A stretch of 64,000 nt of DNA from Limnohabitans sp. Bal53 (GCF_003063355.1 NZ_NESH01000002.1:372001-436000), one strand, 5' to 3'. Counted from the first letter of the stretch, positions 29,622-39,529 are shown. Program-made: numbers and translations. Notes: generated by a model from the letters alone, not told the origin.

Positions 29622-30530
29622 ATGCAAGCCCTTTTGAACGCCATCGCCCAGATGGCCAATACCCCCGACGCCCACCGTGTTTTCCACGGCCGTGGTGGCC
29701 TGTATCCCGGCTGCGAGCACTGGACGCTGGACTGGTTTGCGCCCGTCTGGGTCCTGACCAGCTTCAAAGCCGTGAGCGAGGACGATCTGGCCCTGTGCCA
29801 GGATGCACTCGCGCAGCGGTGGGAAACCCTGGCCTACGGCGAGCCGCTGAACTGGGTGTTCCAGTGCCGTGCGCAAGGTGAAGCACAAACCCGCCTCATG
29901 GCCGGCAGCGTGCCCGAGCAGCATGTGGTCACCGAGCAGGGCGCCAAGTACCTGGTGCATGTGATGCGCGGCCAGAACCACGGATTGTTTCTGGACATGG
30001 CGAATGGTCGTGAATGGCTCAAACGCCACGCTCAGCATGAAAACATCCTCAACCTGTTCGCCTACACCTGCGCGTTTTCGGTGGTGGCGTTGCAGGGCGG
30101 GGCGGCGCAGGTGGTCAATCTCGACATGAGCCAGGGTGCATTGGCCGTAGGCCAGCAAAACCACCGCCTCAACGACTTGCCTGCCAAGGCCCGTTTTTTG
30201 GGTCACGACATCTTCAAGACCTGGGGCAAGATCAACAAAATGGGGCCTTACGGTGTGATCGTGATCGATCCGCCCAGCTACCAAAAGGGCAGCTTCATCG
30301 CCACCAAGGACTACATCAAGCTGATCCGCCGACTGCCGGATTTGCTCGAGCCACAAGGTCATGTACTTCTGTGCCTGAACGCGCCCGAATTGGACACGGC
30401 TTTTTTGCACGCCCAGGTGGCGCAAGCGGCACCCAGCTTGCGTTTTGTGGAACGTTTGGTCAATCCGCCAGCTTTTGCCGATATCGATCCAGAAAAGTCA
30501 CTCAAAGTGTTGCATTACCAAAACGCCTGA
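29622..30530 (+). CDS. Class I SAM-dependent methyltransferase, RlmI/RlmK-like
   Basis: A 302-residue protein with a C-terminal Rossmann methyltransferase domain. The SAM site is HENILNLFAYTCAFSVVALQGG and the catalytic-type motif is VIVIDPPSYQKGSF near residue 217, as in rRNA cytosine-C5/guanine-N2 methyltransferases of the RlmI/RlmK type. The N-terminal 90 residues are unlike the PUA domain of RlmI, so the target is uncertain. It starts 7 bp after rnfH. Confidence 0.82.
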   Translation: MQALLNAIAQMANTPDAHRVFHGRGGLYPGCEHWTLDWFAPVWVLTSFKAVSEDDLALCQDALAQRWETLAYGEPLNWVFQCRAQGEAQTRLMAGSVPEQHVVTEQGAKYLVHVMRGQNHGLFLDMANGREWLKRHAQHENILNLFAYTCAFSVVALQGGAAQVVNLDMSQGALAVGQQNHRLNDLPAKARFLGHDIFKTWGKINKMGPYGVIVIDPPSYQKGSFIATKDYIKLIRRLPDLLEPQGHVLLCLNAPELDTAFLHAQVAQAAPSLRFVERLVNPPAFADIDPEKSLKVLHYQNA

Positions 30531-30587
30531 GACTTTTGAGCTTGGGAGTTGGGGGGTGAATCAGGGAATTCCCTTGGCTCGCGCGAG

Positions 30588-30593
30588 TACAAT
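30588..30593 (+). promoter_or_regulatory. Candidate -10 element of guaB
   Basis: TACAAT lies 22 bp before the guaB start, with a GGGAATTCCC palindrome about 15 bp further upstream. No consensus -35 is visible at the right distance. Confidence 0.35.
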
Positions 30594-30612
30594 CCATTTT
30601 TTGGAGCCTTAG

Positions 30613-32085
<1,473 letters not shown>

Positions 32086-32103
32086 AATCTGTATTTGATC
32101 ACC

Positions 32104-32130
32104 AAGGCGTCTGCACCCCAGACGCCTTTT
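32104..32130 (+). terminator. Terminator-like hairpin between guaB and guaA
   Basis: AGGCGTCTG pairs with CAGACGCCT around a CACCC loop, then TTTT. The short T run suggests partial termination, which would set the guaB:guaA ratio. Confidence 0.65.
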
Positions 32131-32155
32131 CATTTCTCAAAGAACGACGCCTGCC

Positions 32156-33769
32156 ATGCAGCACTCCAAAATCCTGATCCTCGACTTCGGCTCGCAAGTC
32201 ACCCAGCTCATTGCCCGCCGCGTGCGCGAAGCGCATGTGTTTTGCGAAGTGCATCCCTGCGATGTGAGCAGCGATTGGGTGCGCGAATACGCCCAAGACG
32301 GCAACCTCAAAGGCATCATCTTGTCGGGTTCTCACGCCAGCGTGTACGAAGTCGATGACCGAGCGCCAGACGCCGTTTTTGAGTTGGGTATTCCGGTGCT
32401 GGGCATTTGCTACGGCATGCAGACCATGGCCGAGCAGCTGGGCGGCAAGGTCGAAGCGGGCACCACCCGCGAGTTTGGTTATGCAGAAGTGCGGGCGCAT
32501 GGCCACACCGAGCTGCTCAAGGGCATCGAAGACTTTGCCACGGCCGAAGGCCACGGCATGCTCAAGGTCTGGATGAGCCATGGCGACAAGGTCACCCAAA
32601 TGCCAGAAGGCTTCAAAGTCATGGCCTCGACACCGGCTTGCCCGATTGCAGGCATGGCCGATGAATCGCGCCATTTCTACGCGGTGCAGTTCCACCCCGA
32701 AGTCACACACACCGTTCAAGGCCAGGCGCTGCTCAACCGCTTTGTGCTCGACATTTGCAAGGCCAGCCCCGACTGGATCATGGGCAACTACATCGAAGAA
32801 GCCGTGGCCAAGATCCGCGAGCAAGTCGGTGATGAGGAAGTCATTTTGGGCTTGTCCGGCGGCGTCGACTCGTCGGTGGCTGCCGCCTTGATCCACCGCG
32901 CCATTGGCGACAAACTGACCTGCGTGTTTGTGGACCACGGCCTGCTGCGTCTGAATGAAGGCGACATGGTCATGGAGATGTTCGTCGGCAAGTTGCACGC
33001 CAAAGTCATCCGCGTCGATGCCAGTGACTTGTTCCTCGGCAAACTGGCGGGTGTGAGTGAACCCGAAGCCAAGCGCAAGATCATCGGCGGCTTGTTTGTC
33101 GATGTGTTCAAGGAACAGGCCGCCAAACTCAAGGCGGGCGACGGCGGCCACAAAGGCGCAACGTTCTTGGCCCAAGGCACGATTTATCCCGATGTGATCG
33201 AGTCCGGCGGCGCCAAGAGCAAAAAAGCCGTCACCATCAAGAGCCACCACAACGTGGGCGGCTTGCCCGAGCAACTGGGCCTGAAACTGCTGGAGCCTTT
33301 GCGCGAACTGTTCAAAGACGAAGTGCGCGAACTCGGCGTGGCCCTGGGCTTGCCCCGTGAGATGGTTTACCGACACCCATTCCCAGGCCCCGGTCTGGGT
33401 GTGCGCATTCTGGGCGAAGTCAAAAAAGAATACGCCGACCTGCTGCGCCGTGCCGACGCGATCTTCATCGAAGAACTGCGCAACTTCACCGACGAATCGG
33501 GCAAGACCTGGTACGACCTGACCAGCCAAGCCTTCACCGTGTTCTTGCCAGTCAAGAGCGTGGGCGTGATGGGCGACGGCCGGACCTACGACTATGTGGT
33601 GGCCCTGCGTGCCGTGCAGACCAGCGACTTCATGACCGCCGACTGGGCCGAGCTGCCGTATGCACTGCTCAAGAAAGTGTCGGGGCGCATCATCAACGAG
33701 GTGCGCGGCATCAACCGGGTGACTTACGACGTATCGAGCAAGCCGCCTGCGACCATTGAGTGGGAGTGA
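32156..33769 (+). CDS. guaA: GMP synthase (glutamine-hydrolysing)
   Basis: Amination of XMP to GMP, 537 residues. The class I glutamine amidotransferase domain (1-200) has GICYGMQ with the Cys near residue 84 and the His of [10 protein letters not shown]. The ATP-pyrophosphatase domain has the P-loop LSGGVDSS near residue 234 and ends in the dimerisation domain with [14 protein letters not shown]. The last codons are the integration site of the 15-kb element: the core ATTGAGTGGGA codes for the terminal I-E-W-E, so insertion keeps the protein intact. Confidence 0.97.
   Translation: MQHSKILILDFGSQVTQLIARRVREAHVFCEVHPCDVSSDWVREYAQDGNLKGIILSGSHASVYEVDDRAPDAVFELGIPVLGICYGMQTMAEQLGGKVEAGTTREFGYAEVRAHGHTELLKGIEDFATAEGHGMLKVWMSHGDKVTQMPEGFKVMASTPACPIAGMADESRHFYAVQFHPEVTHTVQGQALLNRFVLDICKASPDWIMGNYIEEAVAKIREQVGDEEVILGLSGGVDSSVAAALIHRAIGDKLTCVFVDHGLLRLNEGDMVMEMFVGKLHAKVIRVDASDLFLGKLAGVSEPEAKRKIIGGLFVDVFKEQAAKLKAGDGGHKGATFLAQGTIYPDVIESGGAKSKKAVTIKSHHNVGGLPEQLGLKLLEPLRELFKDEVRELGVALGLPREMVYRHPFPGPGLGVRILGEVKKEYADLLRRADAIFIEELRNFTDESGKTWYDLTSQAFTVFLPVKSVGVMGDGRTYDYVVALRAVQTSDFMTADWAELPYALLKKVSGRIINEVRGINRVTYDVSSKPPATIEWE
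33755..33765 (+). other. attL core in the 3' end of guaA
   Basis: ATTGAGTGGGA is followed by GTGA, completing the guaA stop. It matches attR exactly over 11 bp, and GAC precedes the core by one base at both sites. Confidence 0.82.
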
Positions 33770-33777
33770 AGGAAGAT

Positions 33778-33811
33778 CGGTTTGCAACGTTCAAAAACGT
33801 TCAGCAAACCG
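33778..33811. repeat. Inverted repeat with internal direct repeats just inside attL
   Basis: CGGTTTGC and GCAAACCG flank two copies of AACGTTCA. It could be an arm-type recombinase site or a binding site for an element regulator. No T run follows. Confidence 0.45.
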
Positions 33812-33848
33812 GCACTTTCCCTAGGTAAATCAACAACTTACCAAAGTT

Positions 33849-33895
33849 AAGCGCTCCAGATCGATCAACGTCGATCAGGGGCGTTTTGCATTTTT
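33849..33895 (+). terminator. Terminator-like hairpin inside the left end of the element
   Basis: AAGCGCTCC pairs with GGGGCGTTT (wobble pairs), continued by ATCGA/TCGAT around the loop TCAACG with one mismatch. TTTT then GCATTTTT follow. It would end guaA transcription before the integrase. Confidence 0.6.
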
Positions 33896-33945
33896 AGTCG
33901 GTATTTCTGGCGGTATTGTTCGGGGCCTCGATCCTGTCCGAGTTC

Positions 33946-33972
33946 AATACCGTCAATGAGTTTGACGGTATC
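33946..33972. promoter_or_regulatory. Inverted pair of TACCGTCAA motifs upstream of the integrase
   Basis: TACCGTCAA (33948-33956) faces TTGACGGTA (33962-33970). The same motif recurs at 39606-39628 and 48596-48745. Two related CGGTATT words lie at about 33899 and 33911. It lies 25 bp before the integrase start, so it may be an integrase arm site or operator. Confidence 0.6.
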
Positions 33973-33996
33973 AGACAGCCACCCAAAGGACTGACT

Positions 33997-35460
33997 ATGC
34001 CGTTTGATGACACCTCCTCCGCAATCGCCGAGACCGACTCTGCAGGTTCCGAGCAACTTCCAGCCTCACGCAAGCAACGCAACAAAACTGCGCTCACCGA
34101 GACCTTCCTCAAAAACGTCAAGCCGAGCGACAAGCTCCAGAAGTTCACCGACGGCATGGGCCTGTATTTGGTTGTTCTTCCGTCTGGGGTGAAGACATTT
34201 AGATACGATTACCGCGTCCCCAAGGCTGACGGAAGCGCCAAGCGCGAGACCCTCACCATCGGCCGCTTCGAGCCAGGCACTGCCAGCCGGCTGGAGGACG
34301 AGCTCAAGACCCTGGACTACGGCCTGGCGGTCTCGCTCAAAGATGCCCGGGCACTGCGCGACCGCGCTAGCCGCCTGGTGGAGGTCGGCGAGTCGCCGTC
34401 CAGGGCCAAGGCCGAGCAGCGCGCTGTTGCCGCTGAAGCGCCGACCTTTGGATCCTGGGTGCAAAAGTACTTCGAGTTCAAGTCTGACCCCAAGAGTGGC
34501 GACGAGTGCCTGGCCGACTCCACCCTGGATCTGCGCAAGTCGGTGTATCGGCGCTTGCTCCAGGAACCGCTGGGCAAGCTGCGCCTGGAAGAGATCAAGC
34601 CGACCGCCCTGGCCGAGCTGCTGGATGGAGTTAAGAGCAACAACGGCCCAGGCCCCGCAGTGCATGCCCGTGAGCTGGTGCTCCTGGTGTACCGGTTCGC
34701 AATAGGAAAGGGCGTCGAGGTGGCGAATCCAGCTGAGTCGATCCAGCGCAGGACGATTGCCACGTTCAAGGCCCGTGAGCGCAATCTGAACCGCCGGGAG
34801 GTCAAGGTGTTCATTGACGCCCTGCAGACCACCCAGACCATGCCCACGCTGCGCCTGGTGCTCAAGTTCATGCTGCTGACCATGGTGCGCAAGGGCGAGT
34901 TCATCGACGCCACCTGGAAGGAGATCGACTGGGAGCGCTCATCCTGGACGATCCCCGCGGCGCGAATGAAAGCTGGCAAGGCCCACACTGTGCCGCTGTC
35001 CGAGCAGGCCATGGACATCCTGACCACGCTGCGGTCTTGCTTTCCCTCCAGCCGCTACCTGCACCCTGGCCGCTATGAGTCGGATATCCCGATCAGCAAT
35101 GCCACGCTGAACCGCAGCATTGACGCCACCGTCAAGGCCATCAATGACAAGCTGGCGCCAGACGCCGAGCCCTTCGAGGGCTTTTCGGTGCACGACCTGC
35201 GCCGCACGGCCTCCACCAGGCTGAACGAGGCCATGTTTCCAGAGGCCTTGATCGAGGCCTGCCTGGCACACCAGAAGCAGGACCAGGTCGCGGCCGCTTA
35301 CAACCACGCAAAGCACATGGGGCCACGCCGCGCGCTGATGCAAGGCTGGGCCGACATGGTGGACTGCTGGATGAAGGGTGAGAGCGCCAAGGAAGTGATC
35401 GGCGCCACCAAGGTGCGCATTGATGCGGCCGCACACGATGACGCGGACATGGATCTTTAA
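33997..35460 (+). CDS. int: Tyrosine integrase of the P4-like (DUF4102) class
   Basis: Site-specific recombinase of 487 residues, predicted to integrate and excise the element at the guaA end. The N-terminal arm-binding part (about 20-120, FTDGMGLYLVVLPSGVKTFR) is of the DUF4102 type. A SAM-like core-binding domain follows, then the catalytic domain with LLTMVRKGEFIDATW (first Arg near 297), HDLRRTAST (His and Arg near 399) and AAAYNHA (nucleophilic Tyr near 434). The AAAGGA ribosome-binding site supports the ATG at 33997; an upstream in-frame start would extend over the TACCGTCAA pair. Confidence 0.94.
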   Translation: MPFDDTSSAIAETDSAGSEQLPASRKQRNKTALTETFLKNVKPSDKLQKFTDGMGLYLVVLPSGVKTFRYDYRVPKADGSAKRETLTIGRFEPGTASRLEDELKTLDYGLAVSLKDARALRDRASRLVEVGESPSRAKAEQRAVAAEAPTFGSWVQKYFEFKSDPKSGDECLADSTLDLRKSVYRRLLQEPLGKLRLEEIKPTALAELLDGVKSNNGPGPAVHARELVLLVYRFAIGKGVEVANPAESIQRRTIATFKARERNLNRREVKVFIDALQTTQTMPTLRLVLKFMLLTMVRKGEFIDATWKEIDWERSSWTIPAARMKAGKAHTVPLSEQAMDILTTLRSCFPSSRYLHPGRYESDIPISNATLNRSIDATVKAINDKLAPDAEPFEGFSVHDLRRTASTRLNEAMFPEALIEACLAHQKQDQVAAAYNHAKHMGPRRALMQGWADMVDCWMKGESAKEVIGATKVRIDAAAHDDADMDL

Positions 35461-35479
35461 CTTACACACGGGACTGAAA

Positions 35480-35692
35480 ATGACAAATCTAAACGACAAC
35501 GCAATGACCGCGCTCAGCAACGTGCAGTCCGCCCAGAACATCATGGAGAAGCTGTTCCATGATGGAGCTCTGGACTACCTGCCGCACGACTCGACCTATG
35601 ACGCCCTGCGCAGCATGAATGCACACCTGGCCACGGCGCAGGCCACGCTGGAGTCTGCCCTGATCGGCGAGGACGTGATGGTCCTGGTGTAG
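35480..35692 (+). CDS. Small element protein after the integrase (unknown)
   Basis: A 70-residue acidic helical protein starting MTNLNDNAMTALSNVQSAQN, with a GGGA ribosome-binding site 8 bp upstream. No domain is recognised. It starts 19 bp after the integrase and is followed by a terminator, so the two probably form one transcript. The position would suit an excision or regulatory helper, but nothing in the sequence shows this. Confidence 0.55.
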   Translation: MTNLNDNAMTALSNVQSAQNIMEKLFHDGALDYLPHDSTYDALRSMNAHLATAQATLESALIGEDVMVLV

Positions 35693-35712
35693 AGGCGCCA
35701 GCCGCCAATCGA

Positions 35713-35735
35713 GGCCACCTACGGGTGGCTTTTTT
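35713..35735 (+). terminator. Rho-independent terminator of the integrase unit
   Basis: GCCACC-TACG-GGTGGC followed by six T, 21 bp after the small gene. Confidence 0.88.
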
Positions 35736-35898
35736 AATGACTAAACCACTGTACAAAATTACACGGTGCACGTAAGACCTTTATCGGCCAATAGAGTCCC
35801 ATAAACACCCACCGAGACAGCCTGCTACGCGCAGCACACGGGAGTGGACAGCAGGCGAAATGCCTGCAGCGATGCGAGGAGCCCGAAGCAGATGCCAT

Positions 35899-35974
35899 CA
35901 CTGTTTCCAGGCGCGGATCGAGTCCCAGGACGGCAACCGCCGGGGTGAACTGAACTGGCACCACTGTTTCCAGG
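35899..35974 (+). repeat. Direct repeat CACTGTTTCCAGG (two copies, 63 bp apart)
   Basis: Exact 13-bp copies at 35899-35911 and 35962-35974 lie in the region between the integrase terminator and the first alpA-like gene (35736-35982), which has no other recognisable content. The second copy includes the ribosome-binding site AGGAG of that gene, so a protein binding there could block translation or transcription of the regulatory operon. Confidence 0.55.
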
Positions 35975-35982
35975 AGCTCAGC

Positions 35983-36174
35983 ATGTCTGACAAATTCCTA
36001 CGTTTGCCCAAGGTAATAGAGATCACCGGCCGCACCAAGTCAACCCTTTATCTTGACGTTAAGTTGGGCAGATTCCCCCAGCCGGTCAAGATTGGCCCCC
36101 GCGCATCTGGGTGGCTTGAGTCTGAAATTAAAAACTGGATGGCCACGCGCGCGGCTGCAAGGATCCCAGCATGA
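35983..36174 (+). CDS. alpA: AlpA-family excisionase/regulator
   Basis: A 63-residue MerR-like winged HTH: FLRLPKVIEITGRTKSTLYLDVKLGRFPQPVKIGPRASGWLESEI. The pattern of an HTH followed by a small wing and W-x-E is typical of AlpA proteins, which act as excisionases or activators of P4-like integrases. The ATG at 35983 follows an AGGAG site. An in-frame upstream extension would translate the direct repeat and is not favoured. Stop overlaps the next gene as ATGA. Confidence 0.87.
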   Translation: MSDKFLRLPKVIEITGRTKSTLYLDVKLGRFPQPVKIGPRASGWLESEIKNWMATRAAARIPA

Positions 36175-36551
36175 GCGCCCGCAATCTTCGCCGCCCCGAG
36201 GTGCTGGCAAAAACTGGGCTGAGCAAGACCGCCCTTTACCACCTGGAGAAGGCCGGCACCTTCCCCCAGCACACCATGCTCACCCCGCGCCTGGCAGTGT
36301 GGAGCGAGGCAGATGTGGACGCCTGGCTCGCATCGAGCAGAGCAGCGCCGGCCATCACCGCGGCTGCGCCAGATGTCACCAGGCGCAAGACGGTCGGCAA
36401 GCGTCAAGCAGCTGCAGGGCCTCAGTTGAACGAAGTGCGCCAGATGCTGATGGACGCCATGCGCCTGCTGGATCGGCTGGAGCGCTTGGGCGTTGTGCCT
36501 GCGGTGTCGGTGGCCAGCTGCTGGAACAAACCTGCAGGGGTGTCGGCATGA
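36171..36551 (+). CDS. Second AlpA-like HTH protein with C-terminal extension
   Basis: A 126-residue protein with an AlpA/MerR-type HTH at the N-terminus (RRPEVLAKTGLSKTALYHLEKAGTFP then RLAVWSEADVDAWLAS). After it comes a basic linker and a helix LNEVRQMLMDAMRLLDRLERLGV that could give dimerisation. It is coupled at both ends (ATGA). The paralogous pair may divide excision and transcription control, or bind as a heterodimer (inference). Confidence 0.72.
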   Translation: MSARNLRRPEVLAKTGLSKTALYHLEKAGTFPQHTMLTPRLAVWSEADVDAWLASSRAAPAITAAAPDVTRRKTVGKRQAAAGPQLNEVRQMLMDAMRLLDRLERLGVVPAVSVASCWNKPAGVSA

Positions 36552-36727
36552 GCGCCTCAACCTTGGATCAACTCAAAGCCCGGGCTGCGATCCACATGGT
36601 GGAGCTGACCCATACCCAGGACGGTTTCATCTGTCGGCAGTGGGCGATCACCCGGCGATTTGAAACGCTGGAGCAGGTCGCAGCCTGGCTCGACCAGTTC
36701 GACGCAAAGGAGGTGGGCAATGTCTGA
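36548..36727 (+). CDS. Small coupled protein before the primase-helicase (unknown)
   Basis: A 59-residue protein starting MSASTLDQLKARAAIHMVEL and ending in FETLEQVAAWLDQFDAKEVGNV. The ATG overlaps the previous stop (ATGA) and its end overlaps the primase-helicase start by 8 bp, so it is expressed as part of the operon. No domain is recognised. Confidence 0.6.
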   Translation: MSASTLDQLKARAAIHMVELTHTQDGFICRQWAITRRFETLEQVAAWLDQFDAKEVGNV

Positions 36728-38843
36728 CCCCAAAAACACCAATGCCCCGGCGGCAACCGAGGCATCGGACAAAAACACTACCCCAGGAAATGTACCAACT
36801 GCTCATAAAACAGGCAATCCCCCAGCGTTGCGTGAGTTCAACAGCGACAAGATCCCGCAGGAGCTCAAGGCGCAAAAGCGCTGGGCGCCATGGAAGGCCG
36901 TGTGGAGCGAAAAGCGCGGCAAGTACGACAAGATCCCTTGTCACGTCAACGGCCACGGCATCAGTACCGCAAAGCCCGAACAGTGGTTCACCTATGCCGA
37001 GGCCCTGCAGGCCTATGCCAACGCGGCCGACCGCTACGCCGGCCTGGGCTATGTGATGACCGGCCCCCACGACCTGGTGGGCATCGACTTGGACAATTGC
37101 ATAAAGAGAGAGAAGGTCAAGCCCTGGGCGGAGAAGATCGAGCCCTGGGCGCAGGAGATCATTGACCAGGCACGCAGCTACACCGAGCTGTCGCCGTCAG
37201 GTACGGGCCTGCGCATCTTCGTTCGCGGCACGGTTCCCGATGACTGGACCAACCACATCGTGGGCGTGGAAATCTACGCCGGCCACCAGGGGCGTTTCCT
37301 CACTGTGTCGGGCTCGCGCCTGAAGACCAGCGTGGAAGTGATCAACGCGGCCCCCGCTGGGTTTCTGGATGGCCTGTTTGGCAAGTACGGCAAGCCAGCC
37401 GCACCAAAAGCAGACACGCCGGCAACAGCGATGCCAGATCTGCTGGACGAGCTGTCGCTACCTGGCCTGGATGAACTTGGCCTGCACCACAAGGTCAAGG
37501 ACTTCCTGACCGAGGGCGCCGCCGATGGTGACCGTTCAAGACTGGTTCAGGCCGCTGGTGTCGCGCTATACGCAGCGGGGCTCAACGACGAGCAGGTGTT
37601 CAGTGTCCTGGTCAGTAACCCGTACGTCATGGAGGTGGCGCTGGACCATCGGCGCCAGGATCCAGAACGCGCCATGCAATACCTGTGGGCTGAGCACTGC
37701 CAGAAGGCAAAGCCCAAGGCGACATCCAAAGTGGCGACCGCGGACGACTTCGAGGATGTGAGCTCAGCTCACACCCCTGCGGCGGCCGCACCGGTCACCC
37801 AGGCAGCGCCGTCCGGCGAGACATCAGCGCCAGCTGCGCCGACAAACCGCTTTGAGTTCCAGCAGTTTGCCGACTACCTGGACCGCAAGCCCATCAGCTG
37901 GATCATCAAGCGGATCCTGCCGCAGGCCGAGGTCGGCGTTGTGTACGGTGAGTCAGGCGCCGGCAAATCGTTTTTCGCGCTCGACTTGGTGATGTCGGTG
38001 GCCACCGGTACGCCGTGGAAGGACCGCCAGGTGGTTCAGGGCACGGTCGCATACATCTGCGCAGAGGGCGCTGGTGGCTTTGCACTGCGCATGAAGGCAT
38101 ACGCCGAGCACCACGACATCGACGGCACCACCGTGCCGCTGCACGTCCTGGCTGGGGCGCCTAACTTCCTGGACAAGGCCGACATCAAAGACTTGGTGAG
38201 CTCACTGAAGAAATTGCCCAACCTTTCCCTGATCGTGGTGGACACCCTGGCCCAGGTGACGGCCGGCGGCAATGAGAACTCGGGCGAGGACATGGGCCGC
38301 GCGTTGTCGCACTGCAAAGCGCTGCACCAGGTCACTGGCGCCATGGTGCTGATGGTGGCGCACTCGGGCAAGGACGCCTCCAAAGGCATTCGGGGCTGGT
38401 CGGGCATCAAGGGCGCGCTGGACGTTGAGCTGCTGGTTGAGCGCGCAGGCGACGAGCGTGCGGCCAGCATTACCAAGATGAAGGACGGCAGTGGAGAGGG
38501 CGAGCAGCACGGTTTCAAGCTCACCACGGTCAGCCTGGGCGTCGACCGCGACGGCGAGCCCATCACCAGCTGCGTGCTTCACCACACCGCGATGGTGCCT
38601 AAAAGCAAGCGTAAGGCAGAGCCCAGAGGAGCGATCCAAGCGGTGGTGTTGCGCAAGGCCATCGAGCTCACCGACCTGCCGGGCGTGGTCACCACCACCC
38701 AGTTGGTGGACGCCGCGGCGGATGAGATTCCGGAGACAGGCACCAAACGCGATCAGAGAAGGCAACACACCTTGAGGGCGCTTGAATCGCTTGTTGCAGC
38801 GAATCGAATCTCCCTCGCTCAAGGAAGGGTGGTGGTGCTGTGA
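36720..38843 (+). CDS. Primase-helicase (PrimPol-like N-terminus, RepA-like AAA helicase)
   Basis: A 707-residue replication protein. The N-terminal part (about 45-240) resembles NrS-1/PrimPol-type primase-polymerases: KRWAPWKAVWSEKRGKYDKIP, YVMTGPHDLVGIDLDNCI with the metal-binding D-x-D near 121, and ELSPSGTGLRIFVRG near 158. An Ala/Pro-rich linker precedes a RecA-like helicase with Walker A GESGAGKS near 410, LIVVDTLAQVTAGGNENSGED near 505 and VLMVAHSGKDASKGIRGWSG. A winged-helix-like C-terminus ends the protein. AAGGAGGTG precedes the ATG. It likely unwinds and primes at the repeat cluster just downstream. Confidence 0.88.
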   Translation: MSDPKNTNAPAATEASDKNTTPGNVPTAHKTGNPPALREFNSDKIPQELKAQKRWAPWKAVWSEKRGKYDKIPCHVNGHGISTAKPEQWFTYAEALQAYANAADRYAGLGYVMTGPHDLVGIDLDNCIKREKVKPWAEKIEPWAQEIIDQARSYTELSPSGTGLRIFVRGTVPDDWTNHIVGVEIYAGHQGRFLTVSGSRLKTSVEVINAAPAGFLDGLFGKYGKPAAPKADTPATAMPDLLDELSLPGLDELGLHHKVKDFLTEGAADGDRSRLVQAAGVALYAAGLNDEQVFSVLVSNPYVMEVALDHRRQDPERAMQYLWAEHCQKAKPKATSKVATADDFEDVSSAHTPAAAAPVTQAAPSGETSAPAAPTNRFEFQQFADYLDRKPISWIIKRILPQAEVGVVYGESGAGKSFFALDLVMSVATGTPWKDRQVVQGTVAYICAEGAGGFALRMKAYAEHHDIDGTTVPLHVLAGAPNFLDKADIKDLVSSLKKLPNLSLIVVDTLAQVTAGGNENSGEDMGRALSHCKALHQVTGAMVLMVAHSGKDASKGIRGWSGIKGALDVELLVERAGDERAASITKMKDGSGEGEQHGFKLTTVSLGVDRDGEPITSCVLHHTAMVPKSKRKAEPRGAIQAVVLRKAIELTDLPGVVTTTQLVDAAADEIPETGTKRDQRRQHTLRALESLVAANRISLAQGRVVVL

Positions 38844-38867
38844 TCTGCAAAAAATTACACGTTCATG

Positions 38868-38972
38868 TGCTTCAACTGCTTCAACTTGCTTCAAGAAGCG
38901 CGCTGAAGATTCGGCAATCTGCTTCAACTGCTTCACGACACTTTAGGAGTGAAGCAGATGAAGCACGAAGCA
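38868..38972. repeat. Iteron-like TGCTTCA cluster, candidate replication origin
   Basis: TGCTTCA is at 38868, 38877, 38887, 38920 and 38929; the reverse TGAAGCA is at 38950 and 38959, with a CGAAGCA at 38966. Spacing is mostly 9 bp. The arm 38920-38936 is complementary to 38949-38965 at 16 of 17 positions, with a 12-nt loop. An A-rich patch (38849-38858) precedes it. It directly follows the primase-helicase gene. The rest of 38844-39093 has no convincing gene. Confidence 0.7.
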
Positions 38973-39093
38973 AGTGCAGCAGGAGGGGATTTGGGTATGG
39001 TGCAAGGCAAATGGCCTTTTTGCCAAACCCGGGTGAAGTTGCGCCAAACCCAATGCGATTTATGCAAGACATGAGACCCGCAGGAGCGCGGCC

Positions 39094-39306
39094 ATGAAGC
39101 GGGTGGAGATGCCCATCGGCATGCACAGGGGCACCTCGGTGTCGCTGATGCCCACCAACTACCTGCTGTGGTTTTTGAGCGTCACCAGCCTGCGCCAGAA
39201 GTACCCCTGGGTGTCCAGAAAAATGGTCCAGGTGCTGCACGACCGTTTCGAGGATTCTGGCCAGGTGGATGCCCTGGTCGACCCCGACTACTGCGACCTG
39301 GTCTAA
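39094..39306 (+). CDS. DUF3820-like small protein
   Basis: A 70-residue protein: MPIGMHRGTSVSLMPTNYL then LWFLSVTSLRQKYPWVSRKM. The arrangement M-P-x-G-x-x-x-G-x-x-x-x-x-x-P-x-x-Y-L-x-W-F resembles DUF3820 proteins, small proteins frequent in phages whose function is not settled. A GGAG ribosome-binding site precedes the start; a Met five residues later is an alternative. Confidence 0.55.
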   Translation: MKRVEMPIGMHRGTSVSLMPTNYLLWFLSVTSLRQKYPWVSRKMVQVLHDRFEDSGQVDALVDPDYCDLV

Positions 39307-39328
39307 ACCCAATCTAAGGAAACCCAAC

Positions 39329-39529
39329 ATGACACACGGACATCACATCGGCGACCTTCCCGAGGAATTTGACCTGGACCAGATGGCCGACCTGCACCGC
39401 AGAGGCTACGACACCATCAGCTCGCGCACTTACCGCAGCCTGGCTGCAGAGGGGCACGACCCGAGAGCGTTTCGCACCTGGGGTCAGAGCCAGCTCCAGG
39501 AAGCGCTCGACGAGGCCAGTTTGGTCTAA
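39329..39529 (+). CDS. Small element protein (unknown)
   Basis: A 66-residue protein, MTHGHHIGDLPEEFDLDQM followed by a polar helical region. TAAGGA precedes the ATG. No domain is recognised. It starts 22 bp after the DUF3820-like gene and is probably in the same transcript. Confidence 0.5.
   Translation: MTHGHHIGDLPEEFDLDQMADLHRRGYDTISSRTYRSLAAEGHDPRAFRTWGQSQLQEALDEASLV

Noticed and set aside
35860..35982. In-frame upstream extension of the first alpA-like gene, containing two HHCFQ words
   Set aside because: The words are the translation of the 13-bp direct repeat. AGGAG directly before the ATG at 35983 and the usual AlpA length favour the short form.
38840..39097. 85-codon frame with a GTG start after the primase-helicase
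   Set aside because: It runs through the TGCTTCA iteron cluster, has no ribosome-binding site, and gives a low-complexity sequence.
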